From positions 25,004,528-25,068,527 of the forward strand of contig CM067298.1 of NCBI GenBank assembly GCA_034231615.1: DNA of 64,000 bases, given 5' to 3'. The translations under genes and the position numbers were made by a program. How positions within the stretch are numbered: the stretch's first letter is position 1; the number at the start of each line of letters is the position of its first letter. A model generated the notes under the pieces. It made no database searches. It was not told the origin of the DNA and was given only the letters and a program-made list of their open reading frames with translations. The DNA is from Meghimatium bilineatum (Eukaryota > Mollusca > Gastropoda > Stylommatophora > Philomycidae). Shown here in pieces: positions 1 through 38,788 of this stretch.

Positions 1-159
1 CTATGCTATATCATGCGCAGCGACAATAATATTTGAAAATACCTCGACAGGTGGACAAAATCGAATCCACATGAGAGCGACTGACCCCATTAAGATCATT
101 GCAATTAAGGTCGGTCTACCTAAGCATGTGAAGACTGATCTCGGTAGAGTACTGAAATT

Positions 160-290
160 ATATCACTAGCTGGCACAACGGGAACAGTAGCAACTCTCAA
201 CGGAGCGGTGTGGGCCGAATAGAGCAGGACGAGGCAATCAGAACGTCCTGGCCCTCCACTGCACCCTGAATTGTTTACCAGTCTCTATTT
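160..290 (+). mobile_element. non-LTR retrotransposon C-terminal fragment
   Basis: One frame reads LNGAVWAE, a stop, then SRTRQSERPGPPLHPEL. This resembles the very end of LINE second ORFs (tryptophan-bearing helix followed by a Pro-rich terminus). Only about 40 codons are recognisable. Confidence 0.45.
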
Positions 291-299
291 TGTCTTGTC

Positions 300-573
300 A
301 CTGGTATCAATACCGTGCAAAGAATACATAGACACTCAAAAAATAAAATGGTTCGGCAACCTGATCAGAATGGAACCAGAACGCATTCCATCGATAGCCT
401 TCACTAAAATATCATCGGAAAGAAAAAATAGGGGAAGACCGAGAAGAAAAAGATGGACAGATGACATCAGAGAAATATTAGAACACCAAAGCTACACTAT
501 GTCATCGGTGGCCCACCTAGCAAAAGGCATAAGACTTCGGCTCCCCGTGAAACATAGCGGTACACATAGATAA
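300..573 (+). mobile_element. non-LTR retrotransposon ORF2 C-terminal fragment
   Basis: Open frame with KIKWFGNLIRMEPERIPS and GRPRRKRWTDDIREIL, the typical WFGH..RM / GRPR.RW.DDI signature after the RT thumb. There is no RT domain upstream, so it is a 5'-truncated copy. It lies beyond the last visible white exon. Confidence 0.75.
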
Positions 574-607
574 GACAAGACAAGACTAGTGTCAAATTGG
601 GCCGGAC

Positions 608-650
608 GAGAGAGAGAGATAGAGAGATAGAGAGACAGAGAGAGAGAGAG
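608..650 (+). repeat. (GA)n microsatellite
   Basis: Interrupted GA dinucleotide tract with a few GATA and GACA interruptions. Confidence 0.9.
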
Positions 651-932
651 GTTGACGAATAGTTCTAATGTTCTCACTTTAATCTAAATAGAGTACAAGC
701 GAGAGAGATGTGACAACACAAGTCTGAAACTGTTGTCATCATCTCCGCACACACCACAGAGATGCAACAGCACAAGTCTGAAATTGTTGTCATTTCTGCC
801 TGCGATGGACGGTTATTATTTATTTATGGGCTAAATATCTCGGCTTAAGTGGATTCTAATTATAATAACTGGATAAAGACACCAGTACATAAACATCTGC
901 ACTAGCGTGTCTTTCACGTCAACATTACTTAC

Positions 933-28462
<27,530 letters not shown>

Positions 28463-28586
28463 AATTGTCCTAGTTCGCAAATTCACAGTACAAATTTAAA
28501 AAAGAACTAAACCTTCCTTGTCTCTATCGGTTTTAGCTAACAGCAATACAGTATCTCATGAGTACCGTTGCGTTACACAATGCAGT

Positions 28587-28593
28587 TTATATA
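28587..28593 (-). promoter_or_regulatory. candidate TATA box of the white-like gene
   Basis: TATATAA on the minus strand about 125 bp upstream of the exon-1 ATG, in the context GAGTATATAAACTGC. A start about 30 bp downstream would leave a 5' leader of roughly 95 nt with no intron needed. It is inferred from position and motif only; TATA-like strings are frequent in AT-rich DNA. Confidence 0.4.
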
Positions 28594-28844
28594 CTCCATA
28601 GGGTTGGACTATTAGAATCAATGCAGGCGTCATTCTTGAGGCCACTAAGTGGAACTAAAGCGTTCATATTCAACTAGAACTTTCAAGTTATCCAGACGTA
28701 ATAAGTATACACATAAAATTGACATTAAAATATCTCCATTTTAACACGCTTTTGGTATCATTTAAATTAAAGTTGAATGGAAAGGTGAAGTTGTGCTGAT
28801 TTTCTTTTATGAGTAGGGAAAATAATTGTGAGGAAAATAATAAG

Positions 28845-28975
28845 GACTAATTGTGGGGGGGGGGGGGTCCATAAATTATGTCAACGATATTTTGTCAATG
28901 TTTACGCTCCCAACCCCTGTTATCAACAAACTATCAGACCTCCCCCCCCCCCCAAAGTTTAATTAGGTCCCCAAA
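28845..28975. repeat. foldback with poly-G and poly-C arms
   Basis: aggactaattg plus a run of about 13 G is answered by a run of about 11 C plus aaagtttaattaggtcc, some 80 bp apart. It lies about 270 bp upstream of the candidate white TATA box. Confidence 0.6.
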
Positions 28976-29034
28976 AAATGTATCATTAAAGCTCTTTAAA
29001 AATTCCATTAAAAATACGAATAGACCTACATAAA

Positions 29035-30905
29035 GGAGTAATGGTGAAAAAATGTATAAAGTACTAATGATGAAACTGTGTCTAAAGTAATAATGGTCAA
29101 ATAGTTCCCAAAGTACTAATGATGAAACTGTGTCTAAAGTAATAATGGTCAAATAGTTCCCAAAGTACTAATGATGAAACTGTGTCTAAAGTAATAATGG
29201 TGAAATAGTTCCCAAAGTACTAATGATGAAACTGTGTCTAAAGTAATAATGGTGAAATAGTTCCCAAAGTACTAATGATGAAACTGTGTCTAAAGTAATA
29301 ATGGTGAAATAGTTCCCAAAGTACTAATGATGAAACTGTGTCTAAAGTAATAATGATCAAATAGTTCCCAAAGTACTAATGATGAAACTGTGTCTAAAGT
29401 AATAATGATGAAATAGTTCCCAAAGTACTAATGATGAAACTGTGTCTAAAGTAATAATGGTCAAATAGTTCCCAAAATACTAATGATGAAACTGTCTAAA
29501 GTAATAATGTTGAAATAGTTCCCAAAGTACTAATGATGAAACTGTGTCTAAAGTAATAATGATGAAATAGTTCCCAAAGTACTAATGATGAAACTGTGTC
29601 TAAAGTAATAATGATCAAATAGTTCCCAAAGTACTAATGATGAAACTGTGTCTAAAGTAATAATGTTGAAATAGTTCCCAAAGTACTAATGATGAAACTG
29701 TGTCTAAAGTAATAATGGTCAAATAGTTCCCAAAGTACTAATGATGAAACTGTGTCTAAAGTAATAATGGTCAAATAGTTCCCAAAATACTAATGATGAA
29801 ACTGTCTAAAGTAATAATGTTGAAATAGTTCCCAAAGTACTAATGATGAAACTGTGTCTAAAGTAATAATGATGAAATAGTTCCCAAAGTACTAATGATG
29901 AAACTGTGTCTAAAGTAATAATGATCAAATAGTTCCCAAAGTACTAATGATGAAACTGTGTCTAAAGTAATAATGGTGAAATAGTTCCCAAAGTACTAAT
30001 GATGAAACTGTGTCTAAAGTAATAATGGTCAAATAGTTCCCAAAATACTAATGATGAAACTGTCTAAAGTAATAATGTTGAAATAGTTCCCAAAGTACTA
30101 ATGATGAAACTGTGTCTAAAGTAATAATGATGAAATAGTTCCCAAAGTACTAATGATGAAACTGTGTCTAAAGTAATAATGGTCAAATAGTTCCCAAAAT
30201 ACTAATGATGAAACTGTCTAAAGTAATAATGTTGAAATAGTTCCCAAAGTACTAATGATGAAACTGTGTCTAAAGTAATAATGATGAAATAGTTCCCAAA
30301 GTACTAATGATGAAACTGTGTCTAAAGTAATAATGATGAAATAGTTCCCAAAGTACTAATGATGAAACTGTGTCTAAAGTAATAATGATGAAATAGTTCC
30401 CAAAGTACTAATGATGAAACTGTGTCTAAAGTAATAATGATGAAATAGTTCCCAAAGTACTAATGTCGAAACTGTGTCTAAAGTAATAAAGATGAAATAG
30501 TTCCCAAAGTACTAATGACGAAACTGTGTCTAAAGTAATAATGATGAAATAGTTCCCAAAGTACTAATGACGAAACTGTGTCTAAAGTAATAAAGATGAA
30601 ATAGTTCCCAAAGTACTAATGACGAAACTGTGTCTAAAGTAATAAAGATGAAATAGTTCCCAAAGTACTAATGATGAAACTGTGTCTAAAGTAATAATGA
30701 TGAAATAGTTCCCAAAGTATTAATGATGAAACTGTGTCTAAAGTAATAATGATGAAATAGTTCCCAAAGTACTAATGACGAAACTGTGTCTAAAGTAATA
30801 ATGATGAAATAGTTCCCAAAGTACTAATGACGAAACTGTGTCTAAAGTAATAAAGATGAAATAGTTCCCAAAGTACTAATGATGAAACTGTCTGAAGTAA
30901 TATTG
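29035..30905. repeat. 52-bp minisatellite upstream of the white-like gene
   Basis: About 36 copies of a unit with cores gatgaaactgtgtctaaagt and gaaatagttcccaaagtact. A 4-bp-shorter variant (aaactgtctaaag followed by aatgttg) recurs near 29488, 29800, 30055 and 30210, always after an aaaatac unit, so blocks of several units have been copied together. Confidence 0.97.
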
Positions 30906-31404
30906 AAGAAAGAAAGCTTATTTATTAAATCGTTTAAAGTTTTTAACTAGGCATACTTAAATTTAAAAGTAAATCTTTAAACTAATTGTATACTCATGTG
31001 GTTGCCTCTGGAGGTCTCACCAATGGCCCACTAGACATACCACCCATGCAACAGAAAACCTTAGTGGATGACATGCCGTTATATTGAGGTTATCTTCTTA
31101 GAGAAGCTTCATGGCACGTCCTCTATACAATTATGTTTTTTTATTGTGTTGAAATGTGTTTTATGTTTACCTGAATATATATGTATGCACCCTCTGTGGT
31201 TGGGAGGGAGCCAGAGATGAACTGTGAAGCACTGGGGAGGAGGAAACTGACAGTACTGTTTTATTCCTATGGCTTAAACCCATCATAGAGACACAGTGAC
31301 TCAGGACGGGACAATCCTTTTGACTTGAACATTTGGTTGCATGCCTAGAGCAATAGAGAAGTTCGGCATAACCAGTAGTCAATTGGTGGCGGGGAATGAG
31401 CACA

Positions 31405-31610
31405 GTGAACCCTATCTTGGCTACAGTGGCTAGGAGCAGTGCTTAGGTTGAAACCTACCTTCCTGGAGGTGTGATAGTTATTCTCTGGCTCTGTCTCTGG
31501 GTGGGCCGAAAATAAACAGACTTTCCAGAAATATAATGCCATTTAATGGCATTAAGTCAAAGGGCATGAGCCCATGGACCGCTGGATCAGCAACCAACCA
31601 ACCAACTAAT
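31405..31610 (+). mobile_element. tRNA-headed SINE ending in an RNase H-LINE tail
   Basis: tggctacagtggctagg (A-box-like) and ggttgaaacc (B-box-like) lie 20-odd bases apart near 31420-31460. From about 31545 the sequence matches the last 63 bp of the LINE at 39975-40041 (gagcccatggaccgctgg, then atcagcaaccaaccaacca). The two parts together have the layout of a SINE that borrows a LINE 3' end. Confidence 0.55.
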
Positions 31611-32194
31611 TGTATCACACGTAGACCTAATGCATGACGTGTAGACCCTATAGTTATCTCTTCACACTTTGTGTTAGAATAGAATTTCTATTTTATAACT
31701 ACCAGATTGAGTTTAGCTTTCTTTGCACATAGTTAAATCATTTTCGCTAGATTTTTTGTATGAATCATTCAATACTGAAATTATTCTTTGAAAGCCATAG
31801 AAGGAGTCATCACTTCTATTCCTGTATCTTCTTGTTACTCCAAAACAATAGCGGCCCATAAACCGCGTCAACAGTTAAGGGGGAGAGGGCCTGAAAACGT
31901 TTGCCAGTTGTTGACGAGGGGGAAGGGAGAATTATAAAAGTTGATGTCAACAACAATAAATGACATGCCAATTAAATTAATTGGATTGTTAAATGGTTTT
32001 AAAAAATTTGAAAAATCATTTATTTTTTGGTATGCCTCCTTTTTCTGCAATTTTTTTGGTGGGGGGGGGGTTAAAATTTTTTACATAATTAAGTATTAGA
32101 GAGGTGTCCATAAATCCTTGACAGTCTATTGACAAGCAGGCTAAAGGTATAGGTGTGGCTCGTGACAGCAATGTTTCGTCGGGAATGAAGATAA

Positions 32195-32325
32195 AAGCAG
32201 CGGAAACGTTTCGGTGGGGTGGCCAATTTCCTTCCTTGCTGTCTTCACCTCACCGAACTCATACATCAGATACCAATTTTACAGCTGGGTAGACTGGAGT
32301 GCTGTCCTAATTCCAAGCATATTTT
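32195..32325 (-). mobile_element. SINE body fragment
   Basis: Shares gatgaagataa, ggtggcca, tccttgctgt, acagctg and gactggag in order with the SINE at 36795-37105. The tRNA head is missing. Confidence 0.6.
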
Positions 32326-32339
32326 ATTTGTGTTTGTCT

Positions 32340-32815
32340 TACTCTTTTTTCTTCCATATCTTTAAGCATATTATTTCTTAACAATGCTGCTCCCGCACGT
32401 AGGTTCTGCCTCCAGACATCCCGAGTTTAGACATTGTTTTCCTTCATCCAGTTCCCCGAATAGTACTTGTTTTGGGATGCTGCAGTTTGGCAATCTGCGA
32501 ACGTGACCCAACCAACGCAGTCTATTTATATTGAGTATTTCCATGGCAGATGTTAGCTGAATGCGGCGCAACACTTCCATGTTGGTGATTTTGTCGTGTC
32601 ATTTAATCTTTAAGATCTTGCGGAGATATCTTAAATAAAAGATGTTAGTCTACTCTCATGTTTGGTGTAGGTAGTCCATGTTTAAGATCTATAGTATAGT
32701 GTACTAAGCACGCATGTTTGATAGGTCTGTATCTATGCTTTCAATTTTAATGATTTTTCCAAGCTCGCTTTGACAGTCCGTTAAAAATGGCAGCAGCTTT
32801 CCCTATTGTATATTG
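32340..32815 (-). mobile_element. non-LTR retrotransposon C-terminal fragment
   Basis: The minus strand reads IGKAAAIFNGLSKRAW at its 5' end, then RLRWLGHVRRLPNCSIPKQ and LFGELDEGKQ, a LINE region running from after the RT to the C-terminus. 5'-truncated and frameshifted. Confidence 0.75.
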
Positions 32816-32819
32816 TCTT

Positions 32820-33990
32820 TACCCAAGCGGTTTGTGATCCACTCTTGCCGTTAAGCATCGGGGTGATTGGAGCTCGAGCTTGCGCTCCAAGGTCAGATGT
32901 GTGGCCTCGGCTATGCTATGACCGTGTCTGTACAGGATCTCCCTGACGTTTTCTATCCATCTTTTCCGTGGTCTTCCTCTGGCTTTGTACTCTGATCTCA
33001 TTTGGTTATATGCTTGTACGGGCTTCCCTATACGTGTATTTATCTCATTGTCCAGGGAAAGCGCAGATGTAATTGTGGATCCTAGGTAGCAAATTTTTGT
33101 CGACTTGATTTATATGGGTGTTTTTTAAGGTGATGTTTGTTAGTACTGTATACCCCTCACACATTGCCACAGTATTAGTGATGCTTATTGTTATAGAGAA
33201 CAGCTCGCAGGTCTTTGTCATGTTGCCAATTTGGCACTGTACGATGGACTCACTGTGTGCCACGAGTGCAGCGTCATCGGTGAAGAGAAGTTCTCTGATG
33301 AGTATTTCTTTTGATTTCGTCTTCGCTCTGAGATGTGCTAAGTTAAAAGAGCGATCCATCGTTGCGGGTGCAGATGAAAACGTAACCTGCTGCATCTGCA
33401 AGAACATGTTTCAGAAGAGCCGCGAAGACGATTCTAAAGAGGTGGGGATAAAACGCATCCCTGCTTTAATTCAGTTTTTACTGCAAAGCTATCAGATTTT
33501 TTAGCTCTCGAATGATACATTTGCGCAAATGTTTTAATGAAGGAAAATAACAAAATTCAGTAGTTTTGGTGGACAACCAGTACAGTTTAGAATCTTATAT
33601 AGAGCTGGTTTACTAACAGTGTCAAAAGCCTTAGATTCGCGAAAGCCACAAACAATGGCTTTCCCTGTTCACATTTTTCCTGTAGCTGACGAAGCGTAAA
33701 GATCATGCCGGTAGTGGATCTATCGGCTCTGAAACCACGCTGTTACTCTGGCAGGACACGTTTGGCAAGCGATTGGAGTTGATTCAGAAGGATACATGCA
33801 AAAACCTTCCCGGTTTTTGTGTATGTATAGGATTGTATGTATAGAAAGAAGGTAGCATGCCCTATTCAGGATGTAGCCATCAACACAGCATTTGTTATAT
33901 TGTCTCGGCAGTTTTTATCATCAGTAGTTTGCCATCGCTTTTTGAATGGTCCAATTGCACTGTTGTCTGCATCTAGATTCAAACCCTTTA
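32820..33990 (-). mobile_element. non-LTR retrotransposon with RT-domain remnants
   Basis: In order on the minus strand: GKVFACILLNQLQSLAKR, GFRADRSTTGMIFTLRQLQE, LLFTDDAALVAHSE (motif C, FADD changed to FTDD), and GRPRKRWIENVREIL near the end. Stops and shifts make it a pseudogene. It is the longest recognisable RT piece in the intergenic region. Confidence 0.85.
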
Positions 33991-35159
33991 ACGGACGGAT
34001 TATATACACATACACAAAGACTGTATATGGTTATTTAGGTGTAAGATTCCATCAAGTTCCCATGTATATGTCTATTTTTAAGATTTCCTTAATTCCCATA
34101 TGTTCATGTAAGCATTAGATTTTCATCATCTTCCTGTATGTTTGTGTATATATATGATTTCCGGTTCATGTTAAGTAGATGTGGCCTTTTTTTTATAGAA
34201 TTAACTCATACATTATTTAACAAAATGAACTTTCACTAAAGGCGCATACAACACATCATCCATCGATCTTCATGTAATGCACTGAGAGGTCCCCCTTCCC
34301 ATTGAACACCTGGAGGTGGCGTGGGGGGGGAGCGAGAGAGTTCTCAGTACGCTACGTAAAAATCAAATTAGCGCTAGCAGATATACACAGTTATTATCTC
34401 CGCGTCACGGAGCTAAATGAAATCAAACCTACTTTTACAAAAAATGGAATGCTATCACATGATGAGGCCACATTTTCCTAACATATACCTGATTTCCTTC
34501 ATGTTTCTATATGAATTTTCCTTTATAGGAGTAATACCAGTAGCATATGGAGATTTCAATTAAAGATGCTGAAAATTAGGATAATACATAACTCTGTGTA
34601 CAAACAAAATGATAAATCTTTTTATTACTAATTTCATGAAATAGATCAACAAGATTATTTACAATAACATTTTCTTTAATTGTTTATATACTCAACAATG
34701 TATAATTTCATCACACTTCAACAAAATTGCTAACCATTATTGAGAATAATCATTAACCAAGCAGGATAAATTGATGTGACTTTACTTGCAAATATTTACA
34801 GCACATCTTTAATATTCCCTACTTGTACCATGAAGCCAGATGTGTTAATTTCTGACAGAAATTGAAATAAAAGTGAATATAACTTTCAAAAGTTGTCAAA
34901 ACACAGCAAAATAATAAGTCTAGTATAAGACCTTTGATATGTAATGATACGAACAACAAGCCTCAATTTAGATGTTCTGGATTCAGTAAGACAAGAATAA
35001 ATAGGTCCAAAATATGGATACAATCATTTTAATTTCACAGAAAGCAAGTGTATACATCAGTAACATGAATGTCACAGTAGTAGTAGCATAAAAAGATTTG
35101 TAAAAATATGTACAATTATGTTAATAATAAATAGTGACTGATTTGTACAGTACAATTTT
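33991..35159. other. intergenic, nothing recognised
   Basis: AT-rich sequence. A G-rich patch near 34320 (gtggcgtgggggg) is the only compositional feature. Confidence 0.55.
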
Positions 35160-35560
35160 TTATCTATCTATATACTATGGCCTGTTTGCTTTGTGGTGTC
35201 AGAGGTAGGAGAGATCTCTGGAGATGGTCTTCTTGTGTGCTGTTTGTGAGCTTGTTCCAGAGGCATCTTTTATTTCTTTGATCCATCTTTTACATAGTCT
35301 GGATTTGGCTTTATTGCCGTGATATATATGTGTCATGGCCATCTGTGGCATGCTGTTTGTTGTTAGTCTGGAAGTCTGTGAAAACCACTTGATCTGTTGT
35401 CTCTTGATGTGTTCCAATACTGGTATTGTTTTGGTTATCTATCTGATGTTATCATTTCTAATTCTATGTTTTTAATGACACTCTGAGTATTCTTCGTAGA
35501 CATATCATTTCTGCTGTCACTATTTTTATTTTGTCTTGTGCTATCATTATCTAGGTTTGT
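35160..35560 (-). mobile_element. non-LTR retrotransposon C-terminal remnant
   Basis: Reads LEHIKRQQIKWFSQTSRL and RLCKRWIKEIKDASG, a decayed version of the IKR..WFGH / GRP..RW.D.I pattern. Confidence 0.65.
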
Positions 35561-35989
35561 CACTGGTAGTACAGTGATGGGATAATTACAATCTTGTATA
35601 ATACAAAGTTAGTTACAATTAAAAGTACAATTATTACTGCCATATACAATTTATAAAACATGCACTATATCACAGTAGTTTAAATATCAGAAATATACAA
35701 AACTGAAAATAAAGTTTGACAAGGACATCTGGTAAGAGCTCTGAACACAGGTCAGAGAAATTGTAAATAACAATGAGGCAGCTCACTTACATAAAACTCA
35801 TTATGAAGAGGCAGCAAACTCATACAAAATTCTACCTCAAGGTGTGGGATGTATATCCTTTCTCTCTTAAACTATCAGCACATCATCATCATCCCATAGA
35901 AGAATACAAATATAAGTTATCAATCAGTAAAGAGTTACCAGAATTTGGCCATTTTATGGCTACATTTCACAGTTTGCTATATTTAATTA

Positions 35990-36530
35990 TAATAAATAAA
36001 AAAGACCCACAACCCATCAGGGTTGTATGGGTATCACACTGGATACATCAGGACAAATGCCATCCGTACAACTCTGTCCTCAGCCAATCAGAGAAGTGTA
36101 GAAAAATCACACCCAGACCATTTCTTGGTGTTATCAATCCAGGATGTTCTCTGTCTCCCTATCCTCCTTCAACCCATGAGTGTTCCTTGCAAAATAATTT
36201 TAGAGAGAGAGTCATGTCTCATTACATGTCAAAACCAAACAAGTTTACGTCGTTTCACCACTGCCAAAATTGGTTCTTGATAACCTGCATGTTTGTTTAT
36301 TTGCTGTTGGACAAATATATTTGTCTTGTGTTCTATATAATTAATTCTTAACAAACGTCTGTAACACTTGTTATCAAAAGCCTGAATCCTTCTTTCTGTG
36401 TCTACATTGAGTGTCCAACTTTTACACCGGTATAAAAATATACTTATCACTAACGATCGGAATAGATTGATCTTTATGTGAATACTGATCTTATTTCTCC
36501 AAATCATATTCAACCTTGTCATCACCATTT
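35990..36530 (-). mobile_element. non-LTR retrotransposon ORF2 C-terminal fragment
   Basis: RNKISIHIKINLFRSLVISI, then RRIQAFDNKCYRRLLRINY, HVMRHDSLSKIILQGT and GRQRTSWIDNTKKWSG occur in order across three frames. A 192-codon plus-strand frame over the same bases is its antisense shadow. Confidence 0.8.
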
Positions 36531-36794
36531 TTTAGTTTTAACTGGCGATAGCTTGGTTTTGGTAACTTTTTTAAAATCTTTGTTAATTTGAAAATGTATT
36601 ATAAGTTAGGAGTTTGGCTCTATTTGACCTGAAATTTCGATATAATTAATTTCTACTATCTGGCAACTCTACATCTTCAAGTTAAATAGTTAAAACAGTA
36701 ATATTATAGTCATCTGATCATCATAGATGATCTCTTCTCCCCTCCCACTACTACTACTACTACAGATTGTTCTCAACAATTCTCTTTAGATTAG

Positions 36795-37105
36795 CGGTAA
36801 ATGTATGTCCCATGGCAAGGTAAATGTATGTCCCATGGCAACTTCTGTCAGGGATGAAGATAACTTTTCATGTACTAAGCTGCAGCAACTATCAGGTGAG
36901 GTGGCCAGTTTAATTCCTTGCTGTTTTTACCTCCCCTACTCATGTGTCTGGTACTCATTTACAGCTGAATCGACTGGAGGTGTGGTCGCGTCAAGCGAGA
37001 AATCACAACTCTGATTTTTTTGTTCAGACATGGTTTCAAACCTGGTATACTGTAACCCAGTGATAGCAAGCAAGCTCACTATCAACTAGGCTACCGCACT
37101 CCTCT
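36795..37105 (-). mobile_element. tRNA-derived SINE, nearly full length
   Basis: In minus sense it starts near 37104 with gcggtagcctagttgatag (A-box TAGCCTAGTTGAT), then the B-box ggtttgaaacc about 40 nt on. The body is shared with 32195-32325. A 22-bp 3' unit (ccatgggacatacatttacc) occurs twice. Confidence 0.75.
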
Positions 37106-37562
37106 CTCTTTAGATTAGCATACGTCTAAACCTTGATGTCACTTTAAGCTTGTGTAATAATGGTTACCTTGGATGACTCCTACATCGGTTTAAATCCTAA
37201 CAGTCCCTGTGTCTCAATCATCAAATGTAAAATGGAAATTGTTGTTGATTAATACCATGTTTTACTAGTTGTTTAGCTATAGAACCAATACTATTGCAGT
37301 TCAAGCAGACCCATAGATAAGGCCATAGCACTTCTTTAAAGTTGGTTCCTATTATATGTTTTTGAAGAAATTAGTTAGGGAGCTGGTTAGAAACTGGTTA
37401 TTTACCCTCCATTTTACATGTTTCCCAATACTAAGTCATGTAATATTTTCTGAGAGAAGGAAATATAATTACTACAAACCCCTCCCCCAACCTACGTTCC
37501 TTTATTTTTAATCTACAACTTGCCCATAGGTACTCAATTTCTTACTGCAGGATGCAAATAGT
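37106..37562. other. intergenic, nothing recognised
   Basis: AT-rich spacer between the SINE and the 15-bp array. aataaa on the minus strand near 37501-37506 could serve a distant POLL 3' end but is over 1 kb from the stop. Confidence 0.45.
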
Positions 37563-38057
37563 ATGTATGTGCTGATTATGTATGTGCTGATTATGTATGT
37601 GCTGATTATGCATGTGCTGATTATGCATGTGCTGATTATGCATGTGCTGATTATGCATGTGCTGATTATGTATGTGCTGATTATGTATGTGCTGATTATG
37701 CATGTGCTGATTATGCATGTGCTGATTATGTATGTGCTGATTATGCATGTGCTGATTATGCATGTGCTGATTATGTATGTGCTGATTATGCATGTGCTGA
37801 TTATGTATGTGCTGATTATGTATGTGCTGATTATGTATGTGCTGATTATGCATGTGCTGATTATGTATGTGCTGATTATGTATGTGCTGATTATGTATGT
37901 GCTGATTATGTATGTGCTGATTATGTATGTGCTGATTATGCATGTGCTGATTATGCATGTGCTGATTATGCATGTGCTGATTATGTATGTGCTGATTATG
38001 TATGTGCTGATTATGTATGTGCTGATTATGTATGTGCTGATTATGTATGTGCTGATT
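37563..38057. repeat. 15-bp minisatellite, 33 units with no indels
   Basis: 33 x 15 bp of atgtatgtgctgatt. The only variation is T or C at the fourth base of the unit (20 T, 13 C). All six frames are open, giving spurious Met-Tyr-Val-Leu-Ile and His-Asn-Gln-His repeats. It lies about 600 bp beyond the POLL stop. Confidence 0.99.
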
Positions 38058-38680
38058 AAAATCATTTGTAATACACTAAATTAATAAATAGAATTCTCAA
38101 CAAGATTCAATTTTATAATCCCCTAAAATCTCATTTCAATCAGATTATATCTAATAAATTAATTAAGTGTCATGACAAGTGGTGAGGCAATCACCTTTTT
38201 CCACAACTCTCTGTCTCTTGTGTTGTCAATAAGTTCAGTTGGTGACATTCTCTCGTGCTACAATGACAACCCATCCAGCAATTTCTCTCTTTGTCTTTCT
38301 CTGGATTTTCTAATCAATACAAATAATAATACAACTAACATCTTCTGCACAGCAAATATAAATCAAAGAATGTCCATGCTACATCATGTATTCATTATGC
38401 GATGTTCAAGTAAAGCATATATTTAGATCTGGCTTTACCCATGTATGTATATATAACTATCTTTTCATGCAATAAGATTTCAATCATGATTTTCTCATCA
38501 GTAAATATTTAATTAAGACATTCTTTCAAGTAACAATAAAAGATCAACAAATGTAAAAATATCCTCATGCCCACACATTTACAATTAAAAATTACAAGAC
38601 ATCAATTCTATATATATATATGATAACACAGAATAAATAATAACATTCAAATTACAATTATGTATGTGAATGAAATGGAA

Positions 38681-38788
38681 TCAATGATCTCTTTCTTCTG
38701 GAGGGCGAAATGGAACATTGAGAGCCTGAAAGACAGATTCTTCTGTTGGTGTTGGAATTACTATCCCTTCAAAGATTTTCTCTGATCC
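38681..38788 (-). CDS. POLL: POLL exon 9, C-terminus and stop
   Basis: 35 codons plus TGA. It encodes [19 protein letters not shown] then PPEERDH, homologous to the thumb end of polymerase lambda. The acceptor (tttttctcag) sits only some 12 bp from a 27-bp minisatellite. Confidence 0.95.
   Translation of the reverse strand, partial: GSEKIFEGIVIPTPTEESVFQALNVPFRPPEERDH

Noticed and set aside
35773-36351. 192-codon plus-strand frame
   Set aside because: It is antisense to a LINE C-terminal fragment recognisable on the minus strand (GRQRTSWIDNTKKW); no similarity of its own.
37508-38084. Long frames on both strands (143-185 codons, His-Asn-Gln and Met-Tyr-Val-Leu repeats)
   Set aside because: They are by-products of a 15-bp array whose unit length is a multiple of 3 and lacks stops; there is no non-repeat coding sequence at either end.
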